The notes beneath the pieces are model-generated. The model did no database searches. It was not told the DNA's origin and worked only from the letters and a program-made list of their open reading frames with translations. From Synchiropus splendidus (taxonomy: Eukaryota > Chordata > Actinopteri > Syngnathiformes > Callionymidae), in the NCBI RefSeq assembly GCF_027744825.2, contig NC_071342.1:8699501-8763500 (forward strand): 64,000 nucleotides of DNA, read 5' to 3'. The position numbers and the translations under genes are program-made. Within the stretch, counting starts at the first letter, position 1. Each line of letters begins with the position of its first letter. Positions 12,183-24,612 of the stretch are shown piece after piece.

Positions 12183-12520
12183 AAATGAGGAGGTTATGTT
12201 TTTGTGGCTGTTGGTTTTTCTGTGTCCTCATAGTAACTCTAAAAATTTTGGACAGATTTGGATGATGTTTTGAAGTATTAGACAAGGAACTAATGATTCA
12301 TGATCCAGGTCTTTTTGGCCATCAATTCACTTAATCTTTAAGTCCACAAGATATACACACTTCCAAGGCCTCAGTTCTCCTTGACGGTCCAGGGTCTAAG
12401 ATTCAGTGCTCTTATCCCCGTGGCCCAGGTTTGATTCCAGGTCAGGAGTTTTAGTTCTTTAAATGAGTCTCTGTTGGTGGAGGTTTACGCTCTCTCAGTG
12501 CTTTTATGGTTTTATATGTT
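12183..12520 (-). repeat. Dispersed repeat copy interrupted by a tRNA-like sequence
   Basis: Read on the minus strand, 12470-12520 gives the phrase GAGAGCGTAAACCTCCACCA and 12183-12330 gives GATCATGAATCATTAGTTCC, then AAATCTGTCC, then ACACAGAAAAACC. Similar phrases occur in the copies at 34003-34200 and 36845-37150, and this layout recurs in fish genomes. The two halves are separated by about 140 bp containing the tRNA-Glu-like sequence. The transposon class cannot be settled from these remnants. Confidence 0.5.
12377..12448 (+). pseudogene. tRNA-Glu-like pseudogene (72 bp), possibly a SINE head
   Basis: The segment is tRNA-sized. Its 5' CTCCT can pair with a 3' AGGAG. It follows tRNA-Glu closely: GGTCTAAGATTCAGTGCTCT resembles the D-arm to anticodon stretch, and GTGGCCCAGGTTTGATTCCA covers the T arm, with a box B one base from GGTTCGATTCC. 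The anticodon position reads CTT instead of CTC/TTC, and the D arm is damaged, so it is not a functional gene. It may be a tRNA pseudogene or the 5' end of a tRNA-derived SINE. Confidence 0.6.
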
Positions 12521-13610
12521 GTGATGATGAAATGAAAAAGCATACTGTGTTTTCCACTACTGATTTCTGTGACGGCTAATGGCTGATGTTGAGTCTTGCC
12601 TGACAAAATATGTCACAACTGTATTTTAATATTTAAAGTATTTAGGAATTATTTGTCGACAGCTGTGTGTCAGCCTAGTTGAGTTGAACTTCAGTTATGA
12701 TGGGGATCAGTGGGGGGATAGTGTCTGAATATTTGGGGAGACCAGTCAGTTGCCGCCACTCATGATCAGATGCACTAGAGCTTGATGGAGACTCAGGGAA
12801 GAGTAGATTATTTTCTGCGAGAGAAGCTGGTGAGATGTAGGAGTATGTGTCAAACCCCTGGCCTGGGGTTCAATTTTTGTGACCAGGAAGGCTTTAAGAA
12901 ATATAAAGCTCTTGTGGTATTAAATCCAAATTCCATGTGCGTATCCTGAACCATCAAGACCCAGTGATAAAGCAACTGGCTGCCTGAGATACTTAAACTA
13001 GTCACACTGAACGGTCTGATACCAGATTCTGCTCAGATTCCTGCCCAGTAATAAACATTTGTTTTGACCTTGTCTGTTAAAATAATGTGTGATTGAGTTT
13101 ATGGATGCAAACAATTGTCTTCTTTTTGTGTTGTTCCTGGCTCAATTGTGAGATGGCTGGCGAGACTTGACGACTGTGGCTGGGGAACATCTTGGGAGCG
13201 CTTCGCTTCAGCTCTGGTGGGAAAGCTTGAGCCCTCGATGGCGATTACTGATGTATGCATGCAGATACGAAAACACAAAGTGTCGGCTCGACAAAACACC
13301 TCGTCTGCTTCCAAACAATCCTCAGAAGCGAACAAGCCTGCTGAGCTGATCTGTGACTTCAGGAGAAAGCAGCGTTATCCAAACAAAAGCAGATAGATTG
13401 AATAAGAGAGATGCGTAGTAAGACATCACTGTGAATGTGTAGGAGGAAGACTGGGATTGTTTTTTCTTCTTCTGTGAAATCATTGTGTATTGAAAGAGGA
13501 ATAGGGGAAGGGGGTTGAGTGTGTTTGTTTGTGTACACTATGGTCCAGAGAGTCGCCCGATCCCCTCAGCTGTGTCACTCACTGCTCTGTAATACCAAAA
13601 AAGAAATCGA
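12521..13610. other. Non-coding, no gene supported
   Basis: The 12840-13070 part contains two further phrases with a weak tRNA/SINE flavour (GGTTCAATTTTTGTGACC near 12870; GACCCAGTGATAAAGC near 12958), too degraded to call. A 93-codon ORF at 13115-13396 has no splice context or recognisable motif. Confidence 0.35.
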
Positions 13611-13616
13611 TGTTGT

Positions 13617-13720
13617 CTGCTCTGTGCGTGTGTGTGTGCGCACGCGTGTGTGTGTTTCCACAGACACCTCGGGCTGCCAGCGTTACTCTGCTGGAAGTTG
13701 TGTGTGTGTTTGTAGGAAGA
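13617..13720. repeat. GT/GC-rich low-complexity DNA
   Basis: Two runs of alternating GT and GC (13621-13656 and around 13697-13712) are separated by unique sequence. Alternating purine-pyrimidine DNA of this kind can adopt the Z form. Confidence 0.8.
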
Positions 13721-14060
13721 GCTAGAGAGAGAGAGGCGTCTGCTCAGAGGCCGCGGGCTAACTCATGCCAGGGAAGGCACGGCGCTACGATCCTCCTCTC
13801 GCTGCGCTGGGTTCTGCATCTCCAGATCAATGTCTTCCCTCCGCGCAGCCAGTCAAGCCAATCAGTCTCTTTTAGCAATGCTAAACAAATCTGCGACTGT
13901 GAGGACAGGTCTCTGCGGCAGCCCGGATCAATTCCAATGCGGGGGTGTGGTTCACTCTTTTTGGGGCTCCTAGCTGACTATGCTTTCAGACGCATTGCGC
14001 AATGGCGAATTAGCATCTAGCATTAGCCGTGTTACTGAAGACAGCGAAGGACGAAGCTTA
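13720..14060 (+). promoter_or_regulatory. CpG-rich, CCAAT-containing promoter-like patch
   Basis: This patch is clearly richer in CpG than its neighbours. It contains a consensus NF-Y-type box AGCCAATCAG at 13856-13865 and follows a GT-rich and AGAG-rich tract. These are typical of vertebrate CpG-type promoters without a TATA box. No first exon can be defined downstream, though a donor-like GTGAGA occurs near 14061. The 163-codon ORF across it looks like a by-product of high GC. Confidence 0.2.
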
Positions 14061-14423
14061 TGTGAGAGATGTCACTGGATATTTCTCTCCACAGAAAGTG
14101 CAATTCGGATTTGTTTCACTTAGTCTGATGCCAGTGGTCTTTACTGACAGCGTTAGTTTAGATCACCAGGACTTATAGCTGTGGTTAAGGGGTCAAGGAA
14201 GTTACCTCTGGTGATGCTCGTCCGGCAAACTAGAGTAGATATATATCGGCAGCCAAATTTAGAAACTGAAGCCAGAGTAAGACGCGACGTTATTTATGTT
14301 TGGCAGCAGCAACGCTGCCTCTGACTTGGGACAAAAACGCTGCGTGAGAATGAGAATGAATGCTAAAATACTGGTCAATTGGCAGTTGAGCTGACCATCC
14401 ATACACCATCCATAGTGCGCTTC

Positions 14424-14690
14424 GTAAAAGAAAGACGGAAGTTGGGGTTAGGTTAGACGTGGGATGGCGCTCCCGTCATTCTTCACATAATGACAATTCC
14501 TATTTAAATCCCCTCAAACGGCTGTCCGTTTCAGGAAAGAGGAGACACATAGGGGGTTATAAAAACGTCCGATGCAAATCCGTGAAGAGAGCTTCTGAAC
14601 GTCGCCCCGCACACCTTCCACACGGTCCCCTACATGGGTAGCGTAATATTTCCTACCCCATTGAATTGCCTATGTGTCAACATGCTACGC
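14424..14690 (+). repeat. Dispersed repeat copy, relative at 24440-24610
   Basis: The phrase AAAGAAAGACGGAAGTTGGG (14428) and the later GTGAAGAGAGCTTCTG (14581) recur in the same order and spacing in the copy at 24445-24600. A third phrase, GCCTATGTGTCAACATGC (about 14668), recurs at about 25477. The type of element is unknown to me. Confidence 0.55.
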
Positions 14691-14734
14691 AGAAGGCTGC
14701 CATTGGAGTCAGTGTAAGACGCAAAAGTCCACTC

Positions 14735-14930
14735 AGCATCAGAATCAAATTTATTGCCATGGTCAGTGGGGATCCCACCAACTAGGAACGTGCTTCGGAA
14801 TAAAGTGCTGTCAATAAAATAAAATAAAATAACTCGCAAACAACAAAGGCTGACGTCAATATATGACGCCAAGGGCGGATGGGTCAACAATTCTGACTGA
14901 TGCTGAAGTGACATAACATGTACCACGTGT
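14735..14930 (-). mobile_element. LINE 3' end, antisense
   Basis: The + strand phrase ATCAGAATCAAATTTATTGC, then GGGGATCCCACCAACTAGGA, then an AAAATA-type tract near 14815-14831, is the reverse complement of a LINE 3' terminus widespread in teleosts. In sense it would end in an AATAAATTTGATTCTGAT-type tail. Only the 3' end is visible; it is presumably a 5'-truncated insertion. Confidence 0.5.
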
Positions 14931-17900
14931 CCCAATGCAATAAATCTGCTTCATTCATGTGCTCATTTGTCATAGCATCACTCATGGAAGCCAAAGATGT
15001 GAATAAGCAGTTCAGAAATTCTTAAATTATTTATGAATCTGGAGCTATTTTAAGTATAAGCACAGCTGTCAAGGCTCACTGCAGGGCATAATTATTAAAA
15101 AGTAAAAGAATTTGACAAACTTTTGTTACTGTTTCCGTCATTCACTTTAACCTAAGACGTTCTTTGGTCTAGAATTTGAATTATTATTGTTTTTTGTTTT
15201 TTTTGTCCTGTCACCTCTTGTGTCACTGAATTTTGACATATTGAAAAGAATGAATTGATCGACAATTTAAAATGTCACTTGAAACAATTGGTAATGGGTC
15301 TATTAAAGCTGTTGCACGTTGGTTTCAGCCGACGCGCCTGTCGCTTCAGTTTGTGAGTCATTTTTGCTGCTGCACAAATATCGACCGCCACTCGTGTTTG
15401 TATTGTGCAATAGTGTCAAAAGCAGAAGAGACGAAGAGAAAGCTGCTCCGTGTAACCAACATAACCTTATACAAAGCGATATACTAATCCGATGCACTTT
15501 AAATGGAGACGATTGAAACTGGATTTAACGTAGACAAGACCTCCTTTTATTCTCCTCATTGATTTTCCATTTTCTGTTGGTGTGCTGTGGTTAATGTATT
15601 CGGCGCCGTGTGAGACGGGCCTGAATGTGTTGGCCACAGGTGAGCGCCCGGCCCTCCCGCTGTCACGGTCCCACCATGACATGGGGAGTTTATCGGTCCG
15701 GGCTGCAGACACCAACACAGATCAAGGCTGTTTTAGACTCTCAAATGAAGTGGTTTGTGTTATTTCCACTGTCGATTTAAGAGGAAATAAAGTTGATTTT
15801 GGCACAGTCAATGTCTGTTTCTTTTTTGAACCTTCTAATCCATCGCTAGCCCTCCGTGCTTCACATGCCATGCTTCATTTTGAAATGCATTTGCTGCATT
15901 AAATACGCTTTACACATTTTCACTCTTTATTTTATTATGTAGAATTTTATGTTTCTCTTTATTATTATTTTATAAGGTTAAGTAAAAATATTTGACTTTT
16001 TTTTAGTTGGTATGAGGAATGTTTAAAAAGTAGTTTGATTTTTAAATTAAATGTATTTTTTTTAATAAAACTGAATAAGTTGAGCATTGAATAGTTAATT
16101 CAATTTCCATTGCAGTAGTTCTTTCTGTCTATGCGGTTCTGACCTCTAACTCCAATACACCTAATAAAATCATATTCAAGCGTTGCCAGATAAAAATAAG
16201 GTGCTGCCATCAGTGACGCAGGTCAGTGAGGCCACCGGTTTGTTGCTGTGGTTTGATTGAGACACAAAATGTTACTTTGACAACACAGCAGTTCCATAAA
16301 TCAAACTTCATCCATTTATTCCACCGCAAGGTCTTGTTGGTTGTCGGCACGTGCATCGTGAAACGGTGCTCTGATCATGTGACAAAGTGAATTCATTGCT
16401 TCACCCTGTCAGACCTGGCATTTTAATACACGTCAAATGGAGACGCGCTCCATCTCCATGACAAAACCACACAGCCTGTGAACACCTGGCCCATATAAGT
16501 CCACCCACTAATGAGGTTGTGCGCCCGGGAGACGATGGGTAGATAACAGCCTGCCAAGTGTGAACGGGAGCGTGACACTGTCATTAGCTTGGAAAGGAGG
16601 GAGATGAAGTGCAGAAGGTTGTTTCCTCAAAGGAAGCTGTGCGCTTTCATCATTCACTGTCAAATATGTTAAAGATTCCCACGCTTGTAATTTAAGACTC
16701 AGACAGGTTGATGCTTGTGGAACACTGGTTGACTGGCGACGCTTCTTAGTTCAAGAACAAGAGCTGGAGATGGAATCTTCAGGTCTGTTTCGGTTCCTTC
16801 TTCTGGTAACTTTGCTCCCAAATCACAATTTAATGTGAATGCAACAGAATAATGTTCATGTTCAGATGAGTCCTTTAAAGGTTCAGTTCAAAGTTTGTCT
16901 TTCTAAAACCCCCAATATTCAACCTGAAATTTTTGCAAGTATATAGATATCATTGAGTAGTCAGTGGGTAACACCACCTCATGAACTCAAAGTGGTCCTT
17001 TATATTTAAGTTTGTTTTCGTAAATCATTCAATATCCTCATTATTTTCACAATCTGTATTATTGTTCATATTATTCATAATTTTATTTTCAATTATTAAA
17101 CATTTTCTGTCCTTTTAAAAACATTTCTTGATAAATAAAACATTCATTTTTTGTTCACTTACTGAGGTGATCAAACGCATTTCCCAAATGTGTTCACATC
17201 TCAGATCACATTGTTGTGCGTGTGAGTGTAATTTACATGATCACATTATTGTTGGCTGAAGAGCAGAACTGCTGACACCACAGTCTCCTCACTTCCCTGG
17301 ACTCCAACTGTCTCTCCATGCGTGACACTGTCAGTGTCCTTGTCTCTGTTGCAGGATGTGTTTCTCTCTGATACAAGTCTGTTTCGACTGCCCGTGTGAT
17401 GGCTTTGAACTCACCGTGTGTGTAAAAGCGATGTGTACGGCAGTTGGTATTTTTCATAATGCTCAACACAGCTAGTAACATTTTCATTGACATTCACATT
17501 TCAAGTATTTAGAGTTATTCTAGCCAATATTTTATGGTGTGACAGGGTGAGAAAGCATCTTCCAATTGGCTCCTGCACCCTTTAAACTTTAGAGGTTGTT
17601 TGTCACATTACTCATGTTTATTCTTAGTTTGTGGGAAAACCGCCATGATAAACGCTATATTTTGGGGGAAATATGACAGTTATGTCCTGATGTTGAGACC
17701 GACAGGTTAATGTCGTGGTAATATTGGTGTGGTTTTATTTTTTCATCTTTATGAAATTGTACAAATTAGAAAACAGTCTCAAGGATTTATTTATTCTTTT
17801 TGTTTCAGATATAGTGAAGATTTGTTAAGGAACTGCAGTAGTCTTGTCTAATTCCCGCCCCTTCTTCTGTGACTTGGTACGTACATAATTTTCATTGGAT

Positions 17901-18110
17901 GGGTTCACCAACCGAAAAAAGAAGTAGACCCTTCGTCCATGAACTTCAGAATGATGGTCAAAAGCGGTTCTTAACAGACCGACTGAGCGCTCAGCACCAA
18001 AACCTGATCTGACAGAGTTTGGTTATGCATCACTATAGTGGATAAAAATGTAGTTCCATGTATGATAAACAGCTTTTATAAAATAAATGTAACTTGAGAT
18101 CAGTAATTTA
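14931..18110. other. Non-coding, AT-rich in part
   Basis: Strongly AT-rich at 15905-16110 and 17000-17160. The donor-like GTGAGC at 15641 lacks a matching acceptor. The 16300-16650 block is more balanced in composition and could be a conserved non-coding element, which only comparison can tell. I see no gene. Confidence 0.35.
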
Positions 18111-18130
18111 AGAAAAGAAAGAAAGAAAGG
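18111..18130. repeat. Short GAAA-type microsatellite
   Basis: About four to five copies of a GAAA unit are seen directly. Confidence 0.75.
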
Positions 18131-18165
18131 AAACCAAGTCGATTATCGTGACCAAAACCCTCCGG

Positions 18166-18182
18166 AGCAGCAGGGGGCAGCG
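18166..18182 (+). promoter_or_regulatory. CTCF-core-like motif
   Basis: AGCAGCAGGGGGCAGCG is a close match to the G-rich CTCF core. It is a motif match only. Confidence 0.35.
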
Positions 18183-18949
18183 TGCTACTTGCAGGAAAAA
18201 GACAACAGGTCTGAAAGCTGATTTTTTTTCTGTTTACTTTCTGTTTTTGTTTATTCGACTATGCTAATATGTCACAGAATCCAGCCACTGTTTTCCAACG
18301 CCTTTTTCTACTCTGCCATTACCATTCATCAGCAAGGCCTGTGAGTAAAGAAGGTAACAGACCCATTTATCAGGTTCAGGTCTGACCTCCATGCAGATGA
18401 GTGTTTATTCAGTCATAAGAGTTGGATGTTTTCCGCCGTCCGTCTGGGACTCCAGACACAAGGTTATATTCTGATGAAATCCACTGGAAGTAGCTGGGAT
18501 TGAAGTGCCACTCATTTCTCGGAAAAGTGACCATGTACTCTTTTGTGTTCTGGAAAATATCCTGCAGTGACGTGCGTGGATTCTGCAGCGGACGTTACCA
18601 TGGCGATGTGCTGGGCTGCATATTGAACAAGTCTGCTCCGCACTGAAACTAAATTGCGGAGTTTCAGATGGTTCTAATGAGAGCAGATTGACCTGGCTTA
18701 GAAGATGGGTTTGAATTGGTGAGTTTGTTTTCACTCTTCATTCCTCATCGCAGAATTCATTTCTACCAGCAGCACACATTTGGACCTGGTTTTGGCTCCG
18801 CCTTCGGACTGGAAGCCCGTGCTAATGAATTTCCAGTTTGTGGGTGAAAGTTTTTTTTTTTCTTCATCTATTATTAAAAACATTGTGAAAACCCTTCAAA
18901 AAATGCAAAAATGTTTCTCCTCCTTCCGCTTCCACAGCTTCTCCTTTCT

Positions 18950-19310
18950 GCCTTGGCATTTTCTTCTTCTCCTCCTCCTCCTCCATCTTCATTTGAATGT
19001 TTATTTCAACCCTCTGATACATTGCAGACATGTCACATGACACATCTTATCCCCCTCCTCCTTCTCTTTTACCCTTGCTCCTGCTACTACGTCATCTTCT
19101 CCTCCTCCTCCTCCTTCCAAATCTTCTTCATCTCCTCAACTTCTACATCTCCTCCTCTTCCATCTACATCTTCTGTGAATGTTTATTTCAATCCTGTGAT
19201 CCATTGGAAGCATGTTACATGACCCATCTACCTCCTTCTCCTTTTCTCCCTCTTCCTCCTGCTTTGAGATGTTCTCCTTCTCCTTTACCTCCTCCTCCTC
19301 TTTCTTCTTC
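18950..19310 (+). repeat. Pyrimidine-rich tract with a 182-bp-offset duplication
   Basis: Runs of CTC/TTC triplets alternate with a unit beginning TGAATGTTTATTTCAACCC at 18994 that recurs as TGAATGTTTATTTCAATCC at 19176. The repeated unit also includes a CATGT(C/T)ACATGACACATCT-like phrase. This is a degenerate tandem duplication. The 103- and 136-codon ORFs rich in Ser, Pro and Leu here are products of the triplet repeat, not genes. Confidence 0.8.
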
Positions 19311-22300
19311 ATCAGTGATGGACAGATCTGTTCTCATCATGCACCGTATCCACCATAACTGGGCTGAGCAGCTGCGCCACACCTTCACTCATGCAGTCCC
19401 ACAAGTCTTCTGTATACATTCACAATGTTTCTATATTTAATCCACCCGCTCCCTTAACAATTCAAAAGTGCCACGCCGACCCTGGGCTCCTGTAGCGATG
19501 ACTTCCAGGAGACACAAAAGACCTATTTGTTAACAAATTCTGTTGTATTTTCGCTGCCGTCTGCCTCCGGAGAGCGTGTCCCCTTCTCTTGAAGGAGAAA
19601 TGCCTTTCCTTGTTCTCATCCTGCGGCAATTCCTTCAAATATTCACAAACGCTGCGGGCGAGGCGGCGCCGCTTGTGTATAAAGGGAAAGGTTTGAGGCG
19701 GACACACAACATTTGAGTGAGCACTGTGGGATGGCAGAGGAACATGGACATAATTGGATCCCCTGACAGCTGTTTGACTTTTATCTCCTTCCGGTTGGCC
19801 TCTCGCTCTGACACTTTAATTCAGCCATCAATGCTCATCAGCATGCATAGATCAGTTTGAAGTCGAAGGTGGTGATGCTCTTTAAAGCCCCACACATTCC
19901 TCCACTCGCTTTACCCAGATTGCTGCGCCACACTGGGATTGTCGATTTCCCTACAAACATGCAACAACTGTCTTTTGGGTATTGCTCAGGTGTGGGGTCA
20001 CTGGGGCGGGGGGCACAGGTAAAGCAATGTCCTGTAGAGTGAGTTCATCCAGCCATACAATACAAAGGCCAAACATTTGTCAGTGGTGATTCACCTGGTG
20101 TGAATACTTGCGTAGTGCACATCGTCCTTTTCAATGGGCCACTAGGCTCTGACGGTGTACGCCATTGTGCTAGTGTCCTTCACTTTAAGAGGTAAGTTTT
20201 TTGTGTCGGGATAAAGTAAGGAAAGGTACGTCCAATCCTATCCCATGCACACACCAAATTTAACCGTAACCCATAGCCCTTACCCGACCCATAGTGTCTT
20301 GTGTTGCAGACAGTGGGGGCTTGCCAGTAGAGGGCGCTCTCAGGACTTTTGGGAGCAGTTACAGCTGCTTTTGTATTCTCAATGAGAGCACATGGGTTTG
20401 GTGTATTCCGTGCTCTGTTCTCAGTGTAGCACCTCCGTAAGCGCTACTCGTGAGTAAGCACCGAACTTGGCAAGACCTACAAATAATCCACACACACACT
20501 CTATTTGCATTGGATTTGTATCACCAAGGGGACTTTACCCAGACCCTGTTTAGTTATTTATAAAGCTAAAGTGTCCGGTCAACCCACGGGAAATGTGTGT
20601 GCTGTATGCAGGTGAAAACTGAAAGTGAAAGTTGAGGCCAGCTGCCTCGGATAGCTCTCGCATTGGAATCTATACGAGCGCCGATATGTCAGCGTTGGAT
20701 ATATGATATTTCATTCACTCTGATTGGGGTTGACACCTGTCAGGCTGATTGATGTTCCTGACCACAAAGTGCCCCAACCTAACTGTCACACTGCAAGGAC
20801 CACATGGAGCTGCACATTTTCATAGCCAAACATTTCCCGTGCCAGTTTCTAAAAAAGGTTTCTGCCGTCCACTGGAAACGATTCGAAACGATGTAGTCCA
20901 CACTGTGTGCCAGGACTGTAGAGGCACAGTAACGCTCAAGTAAGAACGCAACATGGTGCATGAGCGAATGAAGCTTGTGCACAATTATGAGTGCTGCATA
21001 GCATAAACCTATCGATCGATAAGAGACATTAGTGTTTACAGACACGGTTGAACTTTGATTCGAGTCAACATTGATCGACTAGTCGTGAGAGGCATGAGAG
21101 AGTGGTGAGGGAGTAAACAGCTTGAATTTCAGTTCATTAAGTTCTTGTTTGCTTATGAGAAAATAAACTCATGCTATGTTATTATTATAAATAACCTGAA
21201 CAGTTGTTGCCGAATATGTACTAGTCTCTTGTTCGCTGCTATTGTCGAGCTCAATTTTCAGTACTATCTACCCAGTATCCACACTGAGAAGCCTATCTGA
21301 ACAGCATTATTGACTCTGGCACCCGGTTTCAAAAAGCAGTGGATACTCTGGGTGAAAACGCTGGATTCCTGTGCAGAGAAGGCCTATCTGACGCAGAGCT
21401 TGAGCAGATACGACCTACTCCATCTGTGTGGATGGAGTCTGAGGAGCATGCACTTGCATGAAATGCGCTTCACATCATCGCAGATCTCAGAAAATGTGCT
21501 GTTTTGTGAGTGAGATACTGAGATTTGTCAGACACATCAGAATGCGTTCCGTGTGGTCCAAGTCTGGAAGAGTCTCAGGAACTTCACACTTCCACCTTAC
21601 CAAGACATTTGGGATATGGATGCTGTTTACACAGTGACATGTTCTTTGAAAAGAGAAGAATAATGATCATTGTTGCTGATTTTGACCCGATCTTTCCACC
21701 TCATATTATCAGAAGGAAAGGAGACTCGGATACCTGCGTCTCCTCAACCCGCCCAAAAGTACATTTAACATGGTGAAGCGCTTCATAAATCAGGTTAACA
21801 AAGGGGGGCATTAGCGGGAGGTACCACGCTTTGGTCGTGCCTATTGTCTTTTTTTATTGGAGAACAACGACACCCGTTGGCCTCTATTAACACTCTTGTT
21901 GAACCAGGTTGTAAAATAGTTTACTGCCAGACAATAGTGAGGATCACGCTGCTGCTAATTGCCAAGTGCACTCACATTTGTTGCTGCTGCCTGTAATTAC
22001 TTGAACCTGCAACAACGGATTTATACGGCAGCGGAGCAAGCAATCGCTTACGACGCTCGGTACGCAAGTGTTGGAGCAGCAGCAGGAGTTGAAGTGACGT
22101 TGTTGTTTGGATACAATTTAAAGAGTTAATAAAAAATGTGGTGGTAAATAACGTTGCATGTGGTTCACAGCAGAATGAACATGTTTAATACAGTATGTTA
22201 AACACGTCAGTTCTGTAGCGTTTTGGCACCACATTGCTCTGTCATGACTGTTTACTGTAGTTGAAAGACCTGCCATCCTGCTGCACAAAAGTCTGTGTAA

Positions 22301-24439
22301 ATACTCCTGGTTTTGAGGTACATGCGAGACCTCTCCATCTAAAAATACAGATTGTTCAGCCTAGAGACTTAATAGATTAAAAAGGGATATCCAAAGCCAG
22401 AAGTGTGTTTTGTCCACACCTTTTTTCCAAGTGTCTTGTTTTGAGACTAGCCTCACGTAAACTACATTTTGCTGCTTTAAAGTTGAATAAATATATTGTC
22501 ATTTGTCCTGTAATGACAAAGATCTCACTTCATATCTGTGTTCAGCACAACTTGGATTATTTGAGAGCAAAATTTCATAAACTTTTATTGCGTGAATATT
22601 GATATATTGCGCTGAGTACAAATCAGTGGAGAGGTTCTTTCCGTCTGCTCTGCATCTCAGATCAGTTTCGGTAAGAGGTGTCACTTTACTGTATTAAATG
22701 CAAACAATAAACATTGTCCTTACAAAGATTGAAGTGTTACACAGCAAAAGTCCTGCCTCTTACTCTGTTGTAGTCTGGTGTCTACTCTAAATGCTGGAAT
22801 ATTTTCGCAACTGGCTTTATCTGTGGTTCGACTAGATGGCCACTAGGCTGCAGTCAATAGCCATGAGGGGGCGATGTCGAGCACCGAAACACTGCAGTGC
22901 AGTGCTGATTTGACTGTGTTTAATGATCACTTTTTTAGGATCCCAGTTTGGTTCCAGCGTGGCTGGTATTTCTATCTTAATTCCGCTCTTCTTCTCCCTT
23001 CGACTCTTCTACTCTCAGAGGTGAAAATGTTCCGGGAATCCAAAGAGGGAAAGTTTGACATTTAGAAACAAAACAAAGAAATGTTGTATTGTGTGTTTCA
23101 TTCTTTTGTTTGTGTTTTTGTTTCCAAAACAGGTCTGTTGCCCAAAAAAAAAACAAATTCAATGCTCCATTCCATTGTTTTGAAAAATGCAAAATAAATA
23201 AACATACACACAATATTCACGCTGCTTCACCAACAAACCATTGATAAACAATCATCAAAACAAGACATTACACAAAAAGAAGTGAGTCACTTATTTTTTG
23301 CTCCAGCTAGCGCTTCACCATCTACCCATCAAATTCCGTATGTCAATGGACCATATTCCTTCCTCTATGCTAAACGTAGCACATAGATTTTTCTCCTTGT
23401 CTGTTTTGACTTTATTTTTCTTTTTACACTTTACTAGTTGCGACAATTGTCATTGCGCCCCGGACAGACTACGTATAGTACCGTCATATCAATATTGTAA
23501 ACACACATATATATGAGCGACTTGTTTCTCTCCGTCAGAAACTGTTTCCGTCTCCAGGAAAAGGCCCATATAAGTCTCCCTCTGTGGTGTCGTGCTCCGT
23601 CCTCCGCACAACATTTCAGCCTGATTATTTCCCCCCTGCTAGACCCAACTGATAAATAAATGTCTGCATGATAAATACGCTGGAATGAAAAGGAAGCATC
23701 GGAATCGTCTGGTACTCTCGGTTCTAAAGACAGGCACATAAAAAAGAGCTTGCTTTGAAGTCCCATCTAATCTGTTATTTATTTTTCCTTCCCAATAAGG
23801 CAAATGAGAGGGGAAAACAGACGGCCGGTCCACTGTCTGGCCCGGATGAAATCAGACAAAGTGGCTAGACGGGACACGCTGACAAAACCTCACAGTTTGG
23901 CATCCAGCTAAAGGGCAAACAGATAAGGTCTTGGTGTTCAAACATCCTCGACCTGACAGCGAGACCACGTGCACCTGCTGACATCCAAGCAGCAGCGCGT
24001 TTATGTGGTGCCTGAACTGTCATCAAGTCATTTGAGTTTCTTAAACCATGACATTTAAGTGTCCAGTGGCCGTGCCAGAAATCTTTCACGGAGGTGGACA
24101 GGGTGAGTACATCACTCACAGTGGGCAGACGGTAACCTGGAATATCCACAGGGCTCTTGCCTGCTGTCTGCAGTCAAATAATAATAATAAAGTCTAGACT
24201 GAACAACATTTAAAGAGTCGCAACACAGTTAAAGTGCTCAGTAGGGCGAGGCCAGAGTAAAACATTGCTACCGTTGCTGGTCAAACAATGATAAATGGAC
24301 ATTTTGGAAATGTTTGGGAGGACTCTTTTTAAGGCTCAATAACACATGTATTAGTACACTGCTATGCTCCCACTGCAACCCATCATCGCTCCCACTCCAA
24401 AGGCACATCCACAGCATATCCTGACGCTGAGGGCACGGC
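19311..24439. other. Non-coding, no gene supported
   Basis: Apart from a CTCF-like motif at 20323, this is ordinary unique DNA with scattered AT-rich runs. An 8-bp perfect hairpin (ACTCCATC / GATGGAGT, 21417-21438) lies within a pair of short ORFs that I do not believe. A GAGGGGGCGATG phrase near 22865 is only weakly CTCF-like. Confidence 0.35.
20323..20338 (+). promoter_or_regulatory. CTCF-core-like motif
   Basis: GCCAGTAGAGGGCGCT fits the vertebrate CTCF core at nearly every position, making it the best solitary match in the window. No repeat element is evident around it. Confidence 0.4.
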
Positions 24440-24612
24440 ATCCTGTGAAAGAAAGACGGATGTTGGGGTGAGGAAAGCCATGGAGTTCTGTACCTTAAAA
24501 TGTGTCCAGTGCTATTTTAGGTCCCTGAAATGGCTGTTCTATATTATTAGGTCATATAAAGCAAGTGACATCCAATGTAATTCAGTGAAGAGAGCTTTGG
24601 TCTGGAGCGCCA
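24440..24612 (+). repeat. Dispersed repeat copy, relative of 14424-14690
   Basis: It shares GTGAAAGAAAGACGGATGTT near the start and TCAGTGAAGAGAGCTTTGG near the end with the copy at 14.4 kb, with similar spacing between the phrases. Confidence 0.55.

Noticed and set aside
12840..13070. Second tRNA-like stretch near the tRNA-Glu pseudogene
   Set aside because: Only a box-B-like phrase is seen; no acceptor stem or box A can be aligned.
18911..19440. Pro/Ser/Leu-rich ORFs of 103 and 136 codons
   Set aside because: They come from CTC/TTC triplet runs and a duplicated unit, with no splice sites.
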